From Parvicella sp963922585 (GTDB lineage: Bacteria > Bacteroidota > Bacteroidia > Flavobacteriales_D > Parvicellaceae), in assembly GCA_963922585.1 (NCBI GenBank), contig CAWUIK010000001.1, forward strand, positions 35,842 to 99,841: a stretch of DNA of 64,000 nt, given 5' to 3'. Both the position numbers and the translations under genes were made by a program. This document shows positions 61,611 to 64,000 of the stretch, piece by piece (within the stretch, counting starts at the first letter, position 1; each line of letters starts with the position of its first letter). The notes under the pieces are model-generated. The model was not told where the DNA came from, did not search any database, and saw only the letters and a program-made list of their open reading frames with translations.

Positions 61611-62741
61611 TTACAATATAAAATCAAAGTAATTTTCAACCGAAACTTCCAACAACTCATGTTCAGGATAGGCATCTTGAAAAGACTTTGGAAATCTTCC
61701 TTTACCTGATTTCCATTTGAATTCATAAGCAAAAAGTTTTCCATCTCGTTCTTCTATATAATCTATTTCTGCTCTATCGTGAGTTCTCCAAAAATATTGG
61801 TTACTGTAAATTTTATGATAATGTATGAATTTTAGTCGTTCGCTCATTAAGAAATTTTCCCAAAGCGCTCCTTTATCTTGTCTTAAATTAATCGGATTGA
61901 AATTATTAATAATTACATTTCTAACACCATTATCGTAAAAATAATACTTTTTGCCTTTTTTCAATTCGTTTCGTAAGTTTCTACTCAATGCTGGTAGTTT
62001 GAAAATGATATAGGCTTTTTCTAGTAAATCTAAATATTTTTCTACCGTTGCAACATCAATATTTCCAATGGAATTTGCCAACTCATTGTAACTAACTTCA
62101 CTCCCAACTTGAAAAGCAATCAGTTGAAGTAATTTCTCCAAAATAGAAGATTTCCTAATGCCTTCCAATTGCAACAAATCTTTATACAAATAACTGCTTG
62201 CAATTTCTTTTAGAATCTCTTTTTCTTCGCCATAATTATTGACTACAGCAGGATAAGAACCAAAAACAAGTCTTGTTTCAAGCAACCTTTTTTGTTCAAT
62301 TACCGATGAGTTTTTTACCAATTCTTCTGTACTCAAAGGGTAAAGGTTGTATTCTTTTTTTCTACCCGTCAAAGGTTCTGCCATGGTATTTCTCAAATCT
62401 AAAGAGGAAGAACCTGTAACGATAAATTGAATTTCAGGAAAAGTATCAATCATCAATTTCAACTTCTTTCCAATGTCATTTATTTGCTGGGCTTCATCTA
62501 TAAAAACCAGTTGGGTATTTGCTCCAACCAAATGACGCAACTTTGTACTTGTATCTGCTTCTGAAAGAGATTGCATTACATCTGCTTCGTCCACGTTGAG
62601 CCATATAGATGGCACATCAAAATCTGCGTGTAATTTTATAAGTAAAGTTGTTTTGCCGACTTGTCTTGGACCAATCAAAAGGATAACTTTACCTTTAAAA
62701 CATGCATTTTTGATTTCATCGTATAATATTCTTGCTACCAT
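61611..62741 (-). CDS. AAA ATPase with DUF4143 domain
   Basis: A 376-residue protein of the AAA_14/DUF4143 family. Walker A is GPRQVGKTTLLIKL, Walker B FIDEAQ, and a sensor-like TGSSSLDL follows. The C-terminal DUF4143 region has the nuclease-like arrangement AEIDYIEERDGKLFAYEFKW (PD-(D/E)XK-like Asp, Glu-x-Lys). These proteins are abundant accessory ATPases in Bacteroidetes with no settled function. Two 18-bp direct repeats lie upstream of its promoter word. Confidence 0.9.
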   Translation of the reverse strand: MVARILYDEIKNACFKGKVILLIGPRQVGKTTLLIKLHADFDVPSIWLNVDEADVMQSLSEADTSTKLRHLVGANTQLVFIDEAQQINDIGKKLKLMIDTFPEIQFIVTGSSSLDLRNTMAEPLTGRKKEYNLYPLSTEELVKNSSVIEQKRLLETRLVFGSYPAVVNNYGEEKEILKEIASSYLYKDLLQLEGIRKSSILEKLLQLIAFQVGSEVSYNELANSIGNIDVATVEKYLDLLEKAYIIFKLPALSRNLRNELKKGKKYYFYDNGVRNVIINNFNPINLRQDKGALWENFLMSERLKFIHYHKIYSNQYFWRTHDRAEIDYIEERDGKLFAYEFKWKSGKGRFPKSFQDAYPEHELLEVSVENYFDFIL

Positions 62742-62748
62742 AATATGA

Positions 62749-62756
62749 CAAAAATA
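62749..62756 (-). promoter_or_regulatory. Bacteroidetes -7 element (TATTTTTG)
   Basis: Exact TAnnTTTG on the minus strand, 8 bases before the DUF4143 ATPase start, giving a nearly leaderless transcript. Confidence 0.5.
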
Positions 62757-62772
62757 ATACTTTTTCTAAAAT

Positions 62773-62822
62773 TTAGGCGTAATTTTTCGATTATAATCTA
62801 AATATTAGGCGTAATTTTTCGA
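62773..62822 (-). promoter_or_regulatory. Two 18-bp direct repeats upstream of the DUF4143 gene
   Basis: TTAGGCGTAATTTTTCGA occurs perfectly at 62773-62790 and 62805-62822, start-to-start 32 bases (about three helical turns). The first copy falls where the -33 box should be, so a binding protein would repress or activate the gene. Inference from position and repetition. Confidence 0.55.
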
Positions 62823-62948
62823 ATTTGATAAAAGACATTTTGTTGTATAAGGTACAACTTACTATTTATTAGGTATAAAGTAGCAATTATTTCAGATTTC
62901 AACTTTCTGATTTCAGATTTCCTATTTCATTAAAAATATCAGTTTATT

Positions 62949-62995
62949 AACCACAAAGACGCAAAGGTATTCGCAAAGAGCACCAAGAGTTTAAA
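62949..62995 (+). repeat. CACAAAGACGCAAAG-type dispersed repeat
   Basis: AACCACAAAGACGCAAAGGT and then CGCAAAGAGCACCAAGAG: the same family as the repeats near 16,850 and 38,150. It lies in the gap between the DUF4143 gene and the sorting-domain fragment; apart from the 18-bp repeats, nothing else is recognised in that gap. Confidence 0.6.
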
Positions 62996-63034
62996 TATTT
63001 ATAGTAATTTTCACATCACATCTTACATCATTCT

Positions 63035-63124
63035 CTATTGCTTCACCACTTTTTGCTTTTCGAAATAGCCATCTTTAGAAAGTAAAATAGTATATACACC
63101 TTCGCTTAGATTTGCAAAACTATC
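63035..63124 (-). pseudogene. Orphan T9SS type A sorting-domain fragment
   Basis: On the minus strand the frame reads DSFANLSEGVYTILLSKDGY and then FEKQKVVKQ and stop. This is the hallmark end of a T9SS type A C-terminal sorting domain: L-x-x-G-x-Y, then a strand, then K-x-x-x-x-K-Q. A stop (TAA, 63125-63127) lies immediately upstream in frame and there is no start codon, so it is the tail of a lost gene. It begins inside the last codons of the type B sorting-domain gene. Confidence 0.7.
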
Positions 63125-64000
63125 TTAGAACATGAATTACACCTTGTGTTTTCCATTCATTACCATAAAATGAACATTCATAAATATAATAATAGACACC
63201 ATCAGATAAATTACTTCCATCAAATTGGAAACTTTGGTTATTAGTTCTAAAAACAATATTGCCCCATCTGTTGTAAACTCTGAATGAAAACGGATGTCCA
63301 CCAATGTCTGGAAGTGGGAAATGTTCATTAAAACTATCTTGGTTTGGAGTTATCACGTTTGGAAATTTAAATTCATTCAGATATTCTTCTACAACTGCTA
63401 TCGAATCTATGGGATAGTAAGCTGGGGATATCGTATAACTGACTCGTTGATGAAAACAAGAAGTGCTATCATAAATCTCACAAGTAAAATACTGAACTGC
63501 AGAATCAAAATAAAAAGTTAATTCATTACACAAACCATTGCATAGTGAATCATCATCCCATACAAAATACATATTCTCTGGAGAATTAATGATAAGAGAG
63601 TCTTCTTCAAATAAAGAATAATTTTCTTGAATAAAATAAAGTGAATCAACTATTTCTCTAATTACAAGGTTATCTATCAGAACATGTCCGTGATAGTTAG
63701 AATCCTGATAATAAGACGATGCCAATTTAATACCTTTATAATCATCTGTAGCAGTAAAATATTTTGTATATTTAGTCCAAACATCAAAATCGGTGAGCAC
63801 CCAACTAGCAATGGAATCACCAAGTTGAAAACAAGTTCCACTAGCCATGAGTATATTAAATCTAATAGGAGTACTAAAATCCGATTCTATGCCTAACCAA
63901 CCATTATCTATATAAAATGTAGAAGACATCATTAAATAGCAAGACACTTCGTAACATTTTACAATAGTCAGAAAATAAGTGGATATACCAAATGCACGAT
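63120..64000 (-). CDS. T9SS type B sorting-domain surface protein, 5' partial
   Basis: The frame is open to the right edge (63998 is the last complete codon), so the start is outside the window; a GTG at 63947 is not taken as the start because the beta-sandwich sequence already runs before it (KCYEVSCYLMMSSTFYIDNG). Visible residues form a lectin-like domain ending VLIDNLVIREIV, a short linker, and a type B (CHU_C/gliding-motility type) sorting domain: FPNVITPNQDSFNEHF, FRVYNRWGNIVFR, LSDGVYYY and the final TQGVIHVLR. The protein is exported by type IX secretion and probably surface bound or released. Confidence 0.85.
   Translation of the reverse strand, partial: RAFGISTYFLTIVKCYEVSCYLMMSSTFYIDNGWLGIESDFSTPIRFNILMASGTCFQLGDSIASWVLTDFDVWTKYTKYFTATDDYKGIKLASSYYQDSNYHGHVLIDNLVIREIVDSLYFIQENYSLFEEDSLIINSPENMYFVWDDDSLCNGLCNELTFYFDSAVQYFTCEIYDSTSCFHQRVSYTISPAYYPIDSIAVVEEYLNEFKFPNVITPNQDSFNEHFPLPDIGGHPFSFRVYNRWGNIVFRTNNQSFQFDGSNLSDGVYYYIYECSFYGNEWKTQGVIHVLR

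Noticed and set aside
63120..63947. Complete gene starting with GTG at 63947
   Set aside because: The beta-domain sequence continues in frame upstream without a stop to the window edge, so the gene is partial.
1..64000. tRNA or rRNA genes
   Set aside because: No T-arm consensus, cloverleaf or rRNA-like stretch was noticed by eye; a tRNAscan run would be decisive.

Overview
The window looks like a chromosomal segment of an AT-rich member of the Bacteroidetes, probably a flavobacterial-type organism. Four things support this. Many genes carry the Bacteroidetes-type -7 promoter word TAnnTTTG shortly before the start codon. Type IX secretion is represented by a PorT/SprT-like outer-membrane protein, a C-terminal type B sorting domain and a decayed type A sorting domain. 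The gene set is typical of the phylum (S9 dipeptidyl-peptidase-like enzyme, DUF349 protein, HU-CCDC81/SPOR protein, membrane pyrophosphatase, lipoproteins with SC/AC lipoboxes). Intergenic DNA is full of short AT-rich word repeats. Genus cannot be read from the sequence. I noticed no rRNA, tRNA or CRISPR array.

Layout. 1-9.3 kb: envelope and secreted proteins (a low-complexity N-rich protein cut by the window edge, a metzincin-type protease overlapping an M23 lipoprotein, outer-membrane or lipoprotein hypotheticals, a VanX-type dipeptidase) with aroB embedded. 9.3-16.7 kb: a lipoprotein pseudogene, RidA, a tight run of envelope hypotheticals ending in a MutS2-like ATPase, then a GMC oxidoreductase. 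17-24.9 kb: acyl-CoA dehydrogenase, anmK, a polytopic membrane protein, a SpoIIE-type phosphatase sensor, trmH, porT. 24.9-27.8 kb: a small accessory island (Fic protein and WYL regulator) bracketed by a 56-bp direct repeat that is the 3' end of the adjacent S9 peptidase gene. 27.8-36.7 kb: peptidase, DUF349, membrane pyrophosphatase, YhhN, radical SAM protein and thioredoxin. 36.8-38.4 kb: an IS110-family element and dispersed CACAGAG-type repeats. 38.4-42.7 kb: SPOR protein, aspartate aminotransferase, MsrA, glycerophosphodiesterase. 42.8-44.6 kb: a cluster of small cysteine-patterned lipoproteins. 44.6-58 kb: prfC, a WG-repeat protein, an AbiE-like toxin-antitoxin pair overlapping threonine aldolase, quinone oxidoreductase, histidine kinase, lptG, tgt, plsC, gatC, bacilliredoxin, tyrS. 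58-64 kb: moaE, a secreted hypothetical and a MoeB-rhodanese protein in one run, then Nudix, a DUF4143 ATPase with duplicated upstream boxes, and a T9SS type B protein running off the right edge.

Most of the window is housekeeping or envelope function. The parts that stand out are the repeat-bracketed Fic/WYL island, the cysteine-patterned lipoprotein cluster, the IS110 element with a long leader that could encode a guide RNA, the orphan type A sorting-domain fragment next to a type B gene, and two sets of repeated boxes upstream of the Fic and DUF4143 genes.
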